Of a stretch of DNA of 64,000 nt, positions 44,483-53,989 are shown in pieces; positions within the stretch are counted from its first letter, which is position 1, and every line of letters starts with the position of its first letter. The stretch is taken from positions 248,001 through 312,000 of the forward strand of contig NZ_JACHVA010000101.1 of assembly GCF_014230055.1 (NCBI RefSeq), given 5' to 3'. The stretch comes from Puniceicoccus vermicola (GTDB taxonomy: Bacteria > Verrucomicrobiota > Verrucomicrobiia > Opitutales > Puniceicoccaceae). The notes beneath the pieces are model-generated. The model had not been told where the DNA came from, ran no database searches, and saw only the letters and a list, made by a program, of their open reading frames with translations. Both the position numbers and the translations under genes were made by a program.

Positions 44483-45394
44483 ATGATGAAAAAATCATAT
44501 AACAATTGCGGCTTTCTTAATACTCCGCTTCTCCGCCAGGCCTTCTTTGTTTTTGGAACATTTTGCGCGATTTCTGGCGTTGGTAGCGCATCCACTCTCG
44601 TTTTCGAAGACGATTTTGATCGGGAGGATTTTCGACCGTATGATTATGCCGGAAAAGGCGATGTCTGGAGTCTATTCCCGACTACATGGTCTTCTGGCAC
44701 GATTCAGACTGCGGGCGATCAACTGCATGTAACGACTCCTGAATTGAATGGAGAGTCGCGTATCGCCATTGCAGAAATGTCGGCTATGTCGGATTTTGAT
44801 ACGAGTCTTGCCGGACAGGGTACTGTGAGCTTGAGCTTCGATTATAAAGTGAATGGATTTTCTGGTGAAGGTACGGGGCAAAACGCTATTCAGATTGGCC
44901 TTTATACGGGAGGATCGACTGGTCGGTTGTTTTTGGGGTTTGGTGAGGTAACCGTCGATGGTATTGCAACGAATGCCCTCTATATCGCCTCATGGACGAA
45001 CAATGTGGCGACTGTGGACGATATTATAGGGTACAATGCCTCTACAAACGAGTGGGTTGATGGGTTTAATTTCGGTGCTTACGATGGAGAGAACGCTAGC
45101 AATAATGGGACGAGCCAGCTCGGTATAAGCTTAAATTACAATTCAATTGACGGGACCCGTTGGATTACTGTGGATGAAGCGGGCGGAAACGTTGCGACGA
45201 AGACGATTACAGGCAGCGGAGCTACGTGGGACAATGATACTCAGAGTGCCAGTATTCGTCTCTATTCGCCTTATTCCGGATCTTCGGACTACACATTGGA
45301 TAATATGGTGTTGCAAACTATCCCTGAACCCTCCACCGCAATGTTTCTTACGGTTTTTCTACTTGGTTTTGCGGCTATCAGATTGCGGAGATAG
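44483..45394 (+). CDS. PEP-CTERM secreted protein (paralog of 28281-29207)
   Basis: 303 residues. Signal peptide (FFVFGTFCAISGVGSAS) near residues 15-36. The mature part has FEDDFDREDFRPYDYAGKGD and DFDTSLAGQGTVSLSFD, nearly matching the PEP-CTERM protein at 28281-29207. The C-terminal TIPEPSTA motif, hydrophobic MFLTVFLLGFAAI and RLRR tail form the PEP-CTERM signal. The fold resembles a lectin-like jelly roll. It is the first gene of an operon that continues with a pseudopilin 59 bp later. Confidence 0.88.
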   Translation: MMKKSYNNCGFLNTPLLRQAFFVFGTFCAISGVGSASTLVFEDDFDREDFRPYDYAGKGDVWSLFPTTWSSGTIQTAGDQLHVTTPELNGESRIAIAEMSAMSDFDTSLAGQGTVSLSFDYKVNGFSGEGTGQNAIQIGLYTGGSTGRLFLGFGEVTVDGIATNALYIASWTNNVATVDDIIGYNASTNEWVDGFNFGAYDGENASNNGTSQLGISLNYNSIDGTRWITVDEAGGNVATKTITGSGATWDNDTQSASIRLYSPYSGSSDYTLDNMVLQTIPEPSTAMFLTVFLLGFAAIRLRR

Positions 45395-45453
45395 CAAGTC
45401 GCTTGAGACGTATAGATTTCTACCGCCGCCCGTATACCCAGCATACATACCCC

Positions 45454-46164
45454 ATGTATTCCATAAGAAAGAGTAGTGCTTTTTCCCTTGTTGAGTTGCT
45501 TGTTGGTCTGGCCATACTAGCGATGCTGGTTGGCATTTTGATTCCCGTTACGAGGGGAGCTATCGGTAAAGCGCGCTCCGCTGCTTGTGCCAGTAACCTC
45601 AGGCAAATGGGAGTCGCTGCGCTGGCTTACGCTTCGGATAACAATGGAGTTATTGTTCCGTCCCGAATCAAACCGGGAGGGGGTGCACATTACTGGGTCG
45701 GGCAATTGGCTCCCTATCTGGGAGCCGAAGATCCATGGAGAGGATTTACGGAAGATCAAAACCCTTATATTTGCCCGGCGATCGGGGAAGACGATGAAGG
45801 TATCGGCTATACGACATTCCCGATCAGTAGCGGTAAAAGCTACTACGCCAGTTATTTGATAAACCTGCATATTACCGCCCGGACAGAGAGTCCGAATTCC
45901 GGATTTTCGAATACGGGGACATTTCGAAAATGTTATATGTCCCAAATGGTGGCCCCCTCTCGCACGATGCTATTCATCTGCGGCTACGGGAATATGGGTG
46001 TTATCTATCTCTCTCCGGGAGAGGGTAAGTTCGTGAAATATCCTCACGGCGACAAAGCGAACATTCTCTATCTCGATGGACATGTTGGCCAGAAGACGGA
46101 AACGGAGATGATCGAACTTTCGGATAATCCTCACGACGTATTTTGGCGGGGTTATGATTGGTGA
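45454..46164 (+). CDS. Prepilin-type pseudopilin with H-X9-DG motif
   Basis: 236 residues from ATG 45454. Leader of nine residues (MYSIRKSSA), then FSLVELLVGLAILAMLVGIL, the prepilin methylation site and membrane helix. Note that the residue before the cut is Ala, not the usual Gly. The C-terminal HGDKANILYLDGHVGQ fits the H-X9-DG domain exactly. The mature part includes AACASNLRQMGVAALAYASDN, shared with 35912-36541 (SRCMSNLRQLGSGVQLYAND). Role: probable type II secretion-like pseudopilin. Upstream is a PEP-CTERM protein, downstream a CBM protein and a giant glycosidase. Confidence 0.88.
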   Translation: MYSIRKSSAFSLVELLVGLAILAMLVGILIPVTRGAIGKARSAACASNLRQMGVAALAYASDNNGVIVPSRIKPGGGAHYWVGQLAPYLGAEDPWRGFTEDQNPYICPAIGEDDEGIGYTTFPISSGKSYYASYLINLHITARTESPNSGFSNTGTFRKCYMSQMVAPSRTMLFICGYGNMGVIYLSPGEGKFVKYPHGDKANILYLDGHVGQKTETEMIELSDNPHDVFWRGYDW

Positions 46165-46201
46165 GGTGGGAATTCGTCTGATCTTAAATATTGAAAATCC
46201 T

Positions 46202-46771
46202 ATGAATATGAAAAAAACGGTACTAGTTGTTTGTGTCTTTTGGTTCGGTTTGGCTGCGTGCTATGGGGCAGAGAATTTGCTGGAGAATGGTTCTCTGACC
46301 GAAGGAAGTCCAGAGAAGATACCAGGTTGGATCTTCTCAACATCCAGTGGAATATCGGAGGAGTCTAAAGTTGCCATTGCCGAAGGTAAGGTGACATGGG
46401 CACGCGCTGAAGAAGGAGAGAAACGCTTTTTGGAAATCCAGATGCCGGAGCCTTCTGATGCTCATGTTTGGTGGTTGCAGAAAGTGAAAGTGCTCGGTGG
46501 ATTGAGTTATCAGCTGAGTTTGGAGGCTAGTGCTTCGGGAGATCGTATGCCTCGTGGCGAAGCTGGGGTCTTTTTTACAACTGCTGATGGAAAATGGTTG
46601 GGGTACCAACCCATCCCAAACTTTTATGTCACGGGGGATTGGAAGAGATTTTCTATGACATTTACCCCGCCGGATAACGCTGCGATTGCTGGGGTGCGTC
46701 TCGGCTTGGATAACCCTGGAGGAGAGGTACTTCGCATTCGCTTTGGTGATGTCGTATTGACTGAAAAATAG
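46202..46771 (+). CDS. Secreted CBM4/9-like carbohydrate-binding protein
   Basis: About 189 residues from ATG 46202 (ATG 46208 also possible). Signal peptide (TVLVVCVFWFGLAACYGA). The mature part starts NLLENGSLTEGSPEKIPGW, the opening strand of CBM4/9-type galactose-binding-fold modules, and ends with IRFGDVVL. No enzyme motif is present. The giant glycosidase gene starts 12 bp after its stop, and the pseudopilin stops 37 bp before it, so the cluster is one operon. It resembles the CBM modules inside 31899-35879, as if one module were encoded as a separate protein. Confidence 0.78.
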   Translation: MNMKKTVLVVCVFWFGLAACYGAENLLENGSLTEGSPEKIPGWIFSTSSGISEESKVAIAEGKVTWARAEEGEKRFLEIQMPEPSDAHVWWLQKVKVLGGLSYQLSLEASASGDRMPRGEAGVFFTTADGKWLGYQPIPNFYVTGDWKRFSMTFTPPDNAAIAGVRLGLDNPGGEVLRIRFGDVVLTEK

Positions 46772-46783
46772 GATATTGGGTTC

Positions 46784-49700
46784 ATGAGACTTAAACTTCG
46801 ATGTTACTTGGTCCTAGCCCTGTCCTTGGCGATAGAATGTAGAGGGGATTTACTTGTCTATCCCGATGCCGAGACAAGCTTAAATCCACGCATTCCTGTT
46901 ATCGAGCCCGATGATGAAGGGGCTTCGGGGAAGGCTTTTTCTGTCAAAGTCGATTTCGAGTATCCGCTGACTCCTTTTTTAACCTTTCCAGACGGGGGCG
47001 GGCTCTTTCTAGCCATTCGTGATATACAGCGGCGACCTGCCAAAAAGGTGTTAGTCTTAAAAGATGGCGACAAGAGCTTGGCGATTCATATTGAGGCAGC
47101 ATCCGAAAACCGGAGTTTGGTGTTGGTCTCTGCGATTGGAGACAAACTCACGCGAAAAGTTTTGAGTAGAGAAGCGATTGGTACCGATTGGCGGGAGATT
47201 GAACTGGAGTGGAGTTCAGGGAAAGTCGAATGTCGTTTTGGGGAAGCAGCGGAAACGGTGCTGTCCTTTCCTGTCGGATTCTCACCGACATCTCTCGTTG
47301 TCGAAGCCAACATGGTTGATGAGCTAAGCCTCCGAGGGGAAGGGAGATTTTTACTGAATTGGGAAGAGGGTTATGCTGCCGTGGTCACGCCAAGAGACTC
47401 CTGTAATTACGTTTCGGCGAGATTGTTCGGTTTTGACGCTTTTGTTGTGTCTTCCAAGCAAGGTCGGCGGGACACACCGATGATTGAAATTTTAAATGGT
47501 TCCCAAAAGGCTGTGTCAGCTGAGTTTCAGTTTCAGATGTCAGCGGAAGTCTCCGGTGAACGTCTTTCTTGGACTCAAAGTGTCGATTTAGCTCCGCATC
47601 AATCGACTTGGTTACCGATTGAGTTCCCAGAGCCTTTGGGCAGTGATGTATACCACCTTACTGTTTTCACACAGGGCCTTACGAAGCCTTGGAAAAGAAC
47701 AAAACATTTCATTCACACGAATCTACGAGAGGAGCCGGCCAGCGGTTCGCATTTTGCTATTCATGACTCCAATCGCAATGATTTTGGTGCTTGGCCGGAT
47801 GCTTTGCCCATTCGCATCAGTCATCTCTATGCTCGTTGGGGTGAGATCGTGGGTCCGGTCTGGCTCAAAGACAATGACGGCGAATATGGTCTTGATCCGG
47901 AAACGCCTTCCGAGGAATGGAACTGGCCCCATCTACTCGAACGGGGGGCTGCACAAGGGCTGGAGCTGTACGTGAGTGTGGAGTCTACGCCGAGGCAGCC
48001 TTGGATGCGGAGTAGACGCTACGAAGAGCCGGGAAGCATGAAGGAGTATAATTGGGGAGAAATGGGTGGATTTCCAGACCTGGATAAGCTCGCCGACTTC
48101 GCCGGGATATTGACCGCCAAATACGGGGAAAACATTCGTTGGTATGAGGTAGATAACGAACCTTACTATTTGCACCACTGTGGTAAGCCTCCCGATGATT
48201 ATGTTGAGATCGTAAGAACGGTTTCCGAATCGATTAAGGGAGAAGATCCCGATGCAACGATTGTTGCTAGTGTAGGTGTCGGGACGTCGCATGATGAATG
48301 GACGGAATCGGTTTTCGAGAATGGCGTTGCTAATTGGTCAGATGCTATCTCGCTACACACATACACGACTCCGAGAACTCCCGAACAGGCCGATTTGCCC
48401 GAGCGTTTGGAGATTATTCGCGAACGTATCGAAGAGAGTGGGAAAGGTTTGTCCTTGGTGAATTCGGAAACAGGATCTTACACTGCATTAAGGGAGACGG
48501 CGGAAAAGGCAGTTTCCAAACAACGTCTACAACAGCTAATCGATCAACGGGCTACGGGCTTTACTGTAACAAATGGGTGGCCGCCCTATGCGGCGACAGA
48601 GACCGATTCTGGCATATCGATGGTGCGGAATGCCGTTTATAACTTTGCGGCAGGAAGCCGAATATTCACCTTCTTCGGCTGGAATACCTCGTGGCCTAAA
48701 CCGGGTTGGTGGAAGCCTAACAAGTATACGGGTATTTCAGGGCTGCCGGGTTTTTCGATTATATCTGCGGATATGCAAGGCGAGCGGACGCCTAGCCAGT
48801 ATACGTTGGCATTGGCGGTTTTAAGTGCTCAGCTTGAGGGTATTCTTACGGGGGAGCTCTCCGGTAGCCAATTGGTCGAGCAAAGCGGAATCTCGGGTGC
48901 AATATTTCCCAAGGAGAACGGAGGTGAAGTGGCTGTCCTGTGGTCTGAAATGGGGAGGCGAACGGTCTTGGTCTCGTCACCTGTTCCTGGGCTGGAGATC
49001 GTTTCCATGCTTGGGCAAACTCAAATCGACACGGCTTTGGGCACGACCACCGATTATCTGCATGTGCTGGAATTGGGGGAGGAGCCGGTCTATCTGCATT
49101 CATCCGAGAAAGGACTGAGCCTCATTCCTTCTCCCATTTTGGGAACGCGGCAACTCTACCAAAAGGATGAGACTATCGAATTTGAAATTTCCCTTCTAAA
49201 TCGCAGTCAGGAGCCGTGGAGTAGTCAAATTGATTTCCAGCTTCCCGGGGGATGGAAGATCAAAGATTCGGCCCGTCGATTTGATATAAAGGCTCGTTCA
49301 CGCGAAAATCTCAGGTTCAGGTCTACATTTCCGACCGGGATCGAGCCGGGGTCTTATACGATATCATCGCAAATCGAACTTCCGGATGGAAAGTCCTTTG
49401 CCTTCCCTATCACTCTTTCTTTGAAGCATTCCAGCACAATCCCTATGGTGCCGGAGGGAACTGACCCCGCTGCGCTGGGAGTAACGGTTCCGTTAGAACC
49501 ATTTAGAATCAATAGCGCGGACCAGGCAGTGATCGGCAGGTCCCCGAAGATGGCGTCCCTTCAGGAAGAGAGATACTGGAATGGACCGGATGAATTGTCG
49601 GCGCTGGCGTGGGTTGCTTACACGTCGACGCACCTCTTGGTCAAAGTCGAAGTCCATGACGTTAATGCACGTCAGCCAGTTCCATGGCCAAGTGTTTTCG

Positions 49701-50107
49701 GCTCTTGTGTTGAATTGTTCTTTGATTTCAGGTCCAATGACGAGCGAGTCTTGGGGGGAGCTTATGAGTCCGGAGTCTACCAAATCATACTCAAACCGGC
49801 TCTGAAGGACACGGAGTCGGTCGAGATTTGGAATGCCTCTGAGAAGTATGGCGTGCTAGATGACATTCAGGCCATTGGCGGGCGGGACACGGATGACCGA
49901 TATTGGGTCGGTCTGAGTATCCCATGGTCCAGTGCGGGGGGGGACGCGATTTTCGGGAGGAGCTTTGGTTTTGATATAGGCGTTGATGGCCCGGGACAGC
50001 TGCCAGGAACTCGGAAGACGCAGCTTATGTTATACGGCACAGCGATAAATAACTCGGATGTTACTGGGTTCGGGAATTTGGTTTTAGGGGAAGCTCAAAA
50101 TGATTGA
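46784..50107 (+). CDS. Giant secreted GH-A glycosidase with CBM9-like C-terminus
   Basis: 1107 residues with signal peptide (CYLVLALSLAIECRG). Beta-rich N-terminal domains (about 25-330) precede a TIM barrel with acid/base Glu459 in YEVDNEP and nucleophile Glu562 in LVNSETGSY, the clan GH-A pattern. After a linker (about 690-900, immunoglobulin-like strands) comes a CBM9-like module (about 906-1107, for example VFGSCVELFFDFRSND). The architecture parallels 31899-35879, although the catalytic motif differs (VDNEP versus LNEPN). Its last eight bases overlap the next gene. Substrate unknown. Confidence 0.84.
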   Translation: MRLKLRCYLVLALSLAIECRGDLLVYPDAETSLNPRIPVIEPDDEGASGKAFSVKVDFEYPLTPFLTFPDGGGLFLAIRDIQRRPAKKVLVLKDGDKSLAIHIEAASENRSLVLVSAIGDKLTRKVLSREAIGTDWREIELEWSSGKVECRFGEAAETVLSFPVGFSPTSLVVEANMVDELSLRGEGRFLLNWEEGYAAVVTPRDSCNYVSARLFGFDAFVVSSKQGRRDTPMIEILNGSQKAVSAEFQFQMSAEVSGERLSWTQSVDLAPHQSTWLPIEFPEPLGSDVYHLTVFTQGLTKPWKRTKHFIHTNLREEPASGSHFAIHDSNRNDFGAWPDALPIRISHLYARWGEIVGPVWLKDNDGEYGLDPETPSEEWNWPHLLERGAAQGLELYVSVESTPRQPWMRSRRYEEPGSMKEYNWGEMGGFPDLDKLADFAGILTAKYGENIRWYEVDNEPYYLHHCGKPPDDYVEIVRTVSESIKGEDPDATIVASVGVGTSHDEWTESVFENGVANWSDAISLHTYTTPRTPEQADLPERLEIIRERIEESGKGLSLVNSETGSYTALRETAEKAVSKQRLQQLIDQRATGFTVTNGWPPYAATETDSGISMVRNAVYNFAAGSRIFTFFGWNTSWPKPGWWKPNKYTGISGLPGFSIISADMQGERTPSQYTLALAVLSAQLEGILTGELSGSQLVEQSGISGAIFPKENGGEVAVLWSEMGRRTVLVSSPVPGLEIVSMLGQTQIDTALGTTTDYLHVLELGEEPVYLHSSEKGLSLIPSPILGTRQLYQKDETIEFEISLLNRSQEPWSSQIDFQLPGGWKIKDSARRFDIKARSRENLRFRSTFPTGIEPGSYTISSQIELPDGKSFAFPITLSLKHSSTIPMVPEGTDPAALGVTVPLEPFRINSADQAVIGRSPKMASLQEERYWNGPDELSALAWVAYTSTHLLVKVEVHDVNARQPVPWPSVFGSCVELFFDFRSNDERVLGGAYESGVYQIILKPALKDTESVEIWNASEKYGVLDDIQAIGGRDTDDRYWVGLSIPWSSAGGDAIFGRSFGFDIGVDGPGQLPGTRKTQLMLYGTAINNSDVTGFGNLVLGEAQND

Positions 50108-51797
50108 TTCTTTTGCGCTATCTCAGAAAGAAATGGATTTCTTGCTTGGAAGCTTGGAAAAGTATGAGAAATGCTATGACTCCAAGGAGAAGATGCTTCT
50201 GTTGCCCGTTCCTGCAAATACGAGCTATCACACGCGCCTGCGAAACGTAAAAGCGCATCCCGTATTTCGATCATTGGTCTATGGGGTTGCTCTACTCGAC
50301 TCCAGAGACGCCTCGCACCGTATTCGTGCCGTTGACATATTACAGCGCATTCTCGGGTTGCAGGATCAGGATCCGGAGAGTGACACCTATGGGATTTGGT
50401 CTTGGTATTTGGAGGAGCCGTTGGAAGCAATGGCTCCTCCGGACTGGAATTTCGCGGACTTTTGTGGCACGCAAATTCTTGAGGCACTCTTGAACCATGA
50501 GTCCCGTTTACCAGAGTTTCTTATCCCCAAAATGGACGAGGCTATCCTGCATGCGGCAAGATCGATCCAACGCCGTAATGTTGGCCCTGAGTATACCAAT
50601 ATTGCGATTATGGGGAGTTTTGTGACCTTGGCGGCAGCGGAACGCTTACAGATCGAAGACTTAATGGGCTATGCTGTCGGGCGCTTTCGGACGTTCTATG
50701 AGAACACGGAATACCATGGAGCTTTTAATGAGTATAACAGTCCGACCTATACGTATATTGCGTTGAACGAGATTGAACGGATCCTTCGCCATATCCGACA
50801 TGAGGAAACGTTGCGGCGAGCCCGCGAGCTTTATCGTCATGGTTGGGAGCTTGTCGCCTCGCACTTTCATGCCCCTACGCAGCAGTGGGCAGGGCCGCAC
50901 TGTCGTAGCTATAGTGAATTTCTGCGACCTCAGACGGCCCGCTTTTTAGAGCGTTCTATGCCGGGAAGGTTTCAATCAGATCTCCCGCAGGAGGAACCCA
51001 CGCTGGATGAGCATCGACACGATCATAATTGCCCGCCTTATCTTGTTGAGTCGTTTCTCTCGCTTCAGGAGGCTCGTACGGTTCGTCAGGTTTTCCGTCG
51101 AGGGAAACCTGATATTGTTGGAACGACATACCTGCATCCCGCCTTTACGTTGGGATCTGTAAACCACGGGGATATGTGGAATCAGCGGCGTGCTCTCATC
51201 GCTTATTGGGGGAATGCAGTTTCTCCCAAATACATGCGTGTTCGATTTATGCATGACGGCTACGACTTTTCGGCGGCTCAGATATCCAGTCTGCAAGATG
51301 AGGGTAGGGTCGCTTCGGGCATAACCTTCGCCTACGATGGAGGAGATACGCATGTCTCTCTGGACATGCTTGAAGATGGTATCGTTCGGGCAGAAAGCTT
51401 ATGCCTGCGTTTTCAGTTTGGTGGATTGAAGACTGCCTTATCAGAGTTGCTCAATTTCGACGGTAATCGTTGGAGGTTTTCTGACGAACACGTCCATATC
51501 GAATCTGAAATGCCTGTTGCGCTGTGGGCGGGACAGTCTGGCTATTGGCAACTGGGCGGCGAAGATGAGGCTGAATGGTTAGAGTTTGTTTTGTATGAAG
51601 GGAGGAAGAGGTCATTTAATATGCCTACAATGGGTAAGAGCGTGATTGGTTTTTCTCTTCAATTCGATACAAGCGACATGGCTGGATCGTTGCCGGGAGG
51701 CTGTGTGAATGTCACTGACGATTCGGTTAATTTATCTTTGAGTAATCAAACCGTGCGGATTCCCCAAAACGCACATTCTCTTGAGGACATTTTTTAG
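50100..51797 (+). CDS. Alpha-toroid protein of unknown activity, cytoplasmic
   Basis: 565 residues without a signal peptide. A helical toroid N-terminal two-thirds (GTQILEALLNHESRLPEF, NVGPEYTNIAIMGSFVTLAA, FNEYNSPTYTYIALNEIERI) is followed by a beta-domain. Aromatic and His motifs (QWAGPHCRSYSEFL, DEHRHDHNCPPYL) recall polysaccharide lyases and hydrolases but I cannot place it in a named family. The start overlaps the stop of the giant glycosidase by 8 bp, so it belongs to the same operon and likely acts on its product. A 66-bp piece similar to its codons for about residues 380-401 occurs at 58846-58911. Confidence 0.75.
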   Translation: MIDSFALSQKEMDFLLGSLEKYEKCYDSKEKMLLLPVPANTSYHTRLRNVKAHPVFRSLVYGVALLDSRDASHRIRAVDILQRILGLQDQDPESDTYGIWSWYLEEPLEAMAPPDWNFADFCGTQILEALLNHESRLPEFLIPKMDEAILHAARSIQRRNVGPEYTNIAIMGSFVTLAAAERLQIEDLMGYAVGRFRTFYENTEYHGAFNEYNSPTYTYIALNEIERILRHIRHEETLRRARELYRHGWELVASHFHAPTQQWAGPHCRSYSEFLRPQTARFLERSMPGRFQSDLPQEEPTLDEHRHDHNCPPYLVESFLSLQEARTVRQVFRRGKPDIVGTTYLHPAFTLGSVNHGDMWNQRRALIAYWGNAVSPKYMRVRFMHDGYDFSAAQISSLQDEGRVASGITFAYDGGDTHVSLDMLEDGIVRAESLCLRFQFGGLKTALSELLNFDGNRWRFSDEHVHIESEMPVALWAGQSGYWQLGGEDEAEWLEFVLYEGRKRSFNMPTMGKSVIGFSLQFDTSDMAGSLPGGCVNVTDDSVNLSLSNQTVRIPQNAHSLEDIF

Positions 51798-51866
51798 CTT
51801 GAGAGCTTGTACTGTGGATTCTGTTCGACCTATCTTCATCGCATGGAATCCCCATGTTCGTGAACG

Positions 51867-53588
51867 ATGATTTCTTTACTCCGAGACCTTTTCTTGGCTG
51901 TTTTTTTTCTGGGAGCTGCGCTCCATGCGGCGGCCGAGGTCGGCCGTGATGTGGCCGCAGTGTTCCAACGGGCCAAGAAAGGCGCACCGTTGTGCTATGT
52001 GGCTCTGGGAGGCTCGATTACCCAGTCCGGAAAAGGTTGGATTGGGGACTGGTTGAAGGAGGAGTTTCCGGAGAGTCATGTGACCGTCTTCAACTCGGGA
52101 ATGAGTGCCACGGGCAGTGCCTTGGGGGTGTTTCGCGTGGGGCGGGATGTGATCAATTATCAGCCGGATCTGGTGGCGATCGAATATTGCGTCAACGACG
52201 GCGGCCTGAGTGACGAGGATGCGGTTCGCAATATGGAGAGTCTGATTGTGCGTCTGAAGTCTTTGCCCTATCCGCCCGCGATTCTCATTCTTGAGGCGGC
52301 TGCTGAGGGAGGAGTGAACTTGAGTCGGCACCGGAAGGTGGCCGAGCACTACGGCCTTCTGGAGATCGACTTCCAAAAAGCGGTCGACGAGGAACTGGAA
52401 GAATCGGAGAGCGAATGGTCCCGGTTTTTTGGCGATGCCGTCCATCCGAATCGGGAGGGGAACCAATTTTATCGGGAGGTAATGGTGGAGGCGCTGACTC
52501 CCTACCTGAATTCGGTTCCGGAGGGGATTTCCCGATCCTTGCCGAAGCCTTTGAGCGTGAAGCCCTTGATTCTCGATGGTCGCATTGTGCCTCTCACTGG
52601 ATTGTCTAATGAGGAGGGATGGAGCGGTGAGAGCTCGCTTCCGTTCTGGTGGGATAAGTTTTTCAATGGCGTTCTCAGTGCCGAAGAGCCGGGAACGGTC
52701 TTGAAGATTCCCTTTCGCGGTACCCGAGTCGGGATTTACGCGGCCATGGACAAGTCCTATGGTAGTTTCTACGCCTCGGTCGACGGAGGGGTGCCGGATC
52801 ACGTTTTTACGAATACGCGTGGTGGCTACCTGTACCGGATCTTCGCAAAAGATTTGGAGCCTCAGGACCATGAGCTCACGATCGTTCTCCCCCAGGAATC
52901 AGACCCGGAGACACGAATGAACGGTCCGGTGAAGTTGGGGTATTTATTGCTGGCCGGGGAGAGAGGCGCGACTCGGGAAAAGGCGGCGATGGGGCCGATC
53001 TCTTCCGATGTTATGGCCGGGTTGTCCTTTGAACAGGTGCCTTTGAATGGGTGGTCTTGGAGCGGTCCCTATCGTTTGGAGACCGAGGCTTCCGATGCGC
53101 TTCCGTTTCTCGACGTATTATTTCTGCCTGAACGCGACCCGAACGGAGTGGAATGGACGCTCATGGGGGAAACGGAGAATGAAAAGCTCAATCTGGCGGA
53201 GCTGACGGGGGAAGAGGAGCCTTCCGTTGTCTATTTGCAGGGTTCTCTACAGAGCGAGAGTGGAGGTTCGGTTCTCCTCGGGATTCAGGTGGACTACTAT
53301 GCCAAGATGTGGGTCAACGGGGAGTTGGTTGCTGGCATCGATGGGATGCACGGGAATCCGAACGGATATGTCTACGTGCTGGTATTCTTGGACCCAGGCG
53401 AAAACGAGGTATTTGTTAAAGTCGCGGCGGGAAGTAAAGGCCACAAGTTCGCTTTGGCGCTCTCTGAGATTGGTCCTACCGTCGAAGCTTCCGGATTTAT
53501 GCCCGATTTCAATGAAGCAGAGGAGGAGCTTTCGTGGTGTTCCGAAAACACCGAAGTCACTGTTTCCTATCGGGAAGTTGATCAGTAA
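51867..53588 (+). CDS. Secreted SGNH/GDSL hydrolase with C-terminal beta-domain
   Basis: 573 residues. Signal peptide (LFLAVFFLGAALHAAA). SGNH blocks: ALGGSITQSG (Ser50), block II in SGMSATGSALG, ICVND-like YCVNDGG (Asn), and DAVHPN (Asp190-His193). After about residue 210 are two beta-rich domains, likely carbohydrate-binding. The enzyme should deacylate polysaccharides in the periplasm. It is similar in its catalytic part to the hydrolase at 20421-21551, which has no signal peptide. A GTTCGTGAAC palindrome directly precedes its start (51856-51865). Confidence 0.85.
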   Translation: MISLLRDLFLAVFFLGAALHAAAEVGRDVAAVFQRAKKGAPLCYVALGGSITQSGKGWIGDWLKEEFPESHVTVFNSGMSATGSALGVFRVGRDVINYQPDLVAIEYCVNDGGLSDEDAVRNMESLIVRLKSLPYPPAILILEAAAEGGVNLSRHRKVAEHYGLLEIDFQKAVDEELEESESEWSRFFGDAVHPNREGNQFYREVMVEALTPYLNSVPEGISRSLPKPLSVKPLILDGRIVPLTGLSNEEGWSGESSLPFWWDKFFNGVLSAEEPGTVLKIPFRGTRVGIYAAMDKSYGSFYASVDGGVPDHVFTNTRGGYLYRIFAKDLEPQDHELTIVLPQESDPETRMNGPVKLGYLLLAGERGATREKAAMGPISSDVMAGLSFEQVPLNGWSWSGPYRLETEASDALPFLDVLFLPERDPNGVEWTLMGETENEKLNLAELTGEEEPSVVYLQGSLQSESGGSVLLGIQVDYYAKMWVNGELVAGIDGMHGNPNGYVYVLVFLDPGENEVFVKVAAGSKGHKFALALSEIGPTVEASGFMPDFNEAEEELSWCSENTEVTVSYREVDQ

Positions 53589-53605
53589 GGTTAACCTTGT
53601 AAATA

Positions 53606-53989
53606 TTAACGCCTTTGAAAGGTTATTAGGGATTTGTTTGGAAAGGATTTCAGTAGGCTTTCTTCGGAAGAAGGGAGGTCGGCAAAACAGATTCGTTTGA
53701 TCGTGGGTTTGCTTTTGTCTTGGCAACTGGAAAACCTCTCGAAAGAAGTTTCTGGAGGACGTGGAGAAGGATCTCTATATTCAGTATTTTTGAGGGGAGG
53801 AGTTTTTTCCTTGGGTTCAGCCGTCTTGTCCAACGGGCCTGATTTACTTACGTAGACGTCTTCGCAAAGATGAGTGAACAGATCTTTGCCCCGCACGCGA
53901 ACTTGTATCGAGAGAGCATTGAGAAGAAGCGCGAAGCCTTGCTTTGAAATGAGGGCCGGTTCATCATCCTTCTTTTCAAATGGACGCAA
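53606..53989 (-). CDS. Possible small hypothetical protein
   Basis: An uninterrupted 127-codon frame fills most of the 391-bp gap between two SGNH genes. It is Lys- and Pro-rich with no signal peptide or motif I recognise. Its start overlaps the start of 53980-54609 by ten bases in opposite direction. Length and lack of stops are its only support, so it may be chance. Confidence 0.25.
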   Translation of the reverse strand: MRPFEKKDDEPALISKQGFALLLNALSIQVRVRGKDLFTHLCEDVYVSKSGPLDKTAEPKEKTPPLKNTEYRDPSPRPPETSFERFSSCQDKSKPTIKRICFADLPSSEESLLKSFPNKSLITFQRR

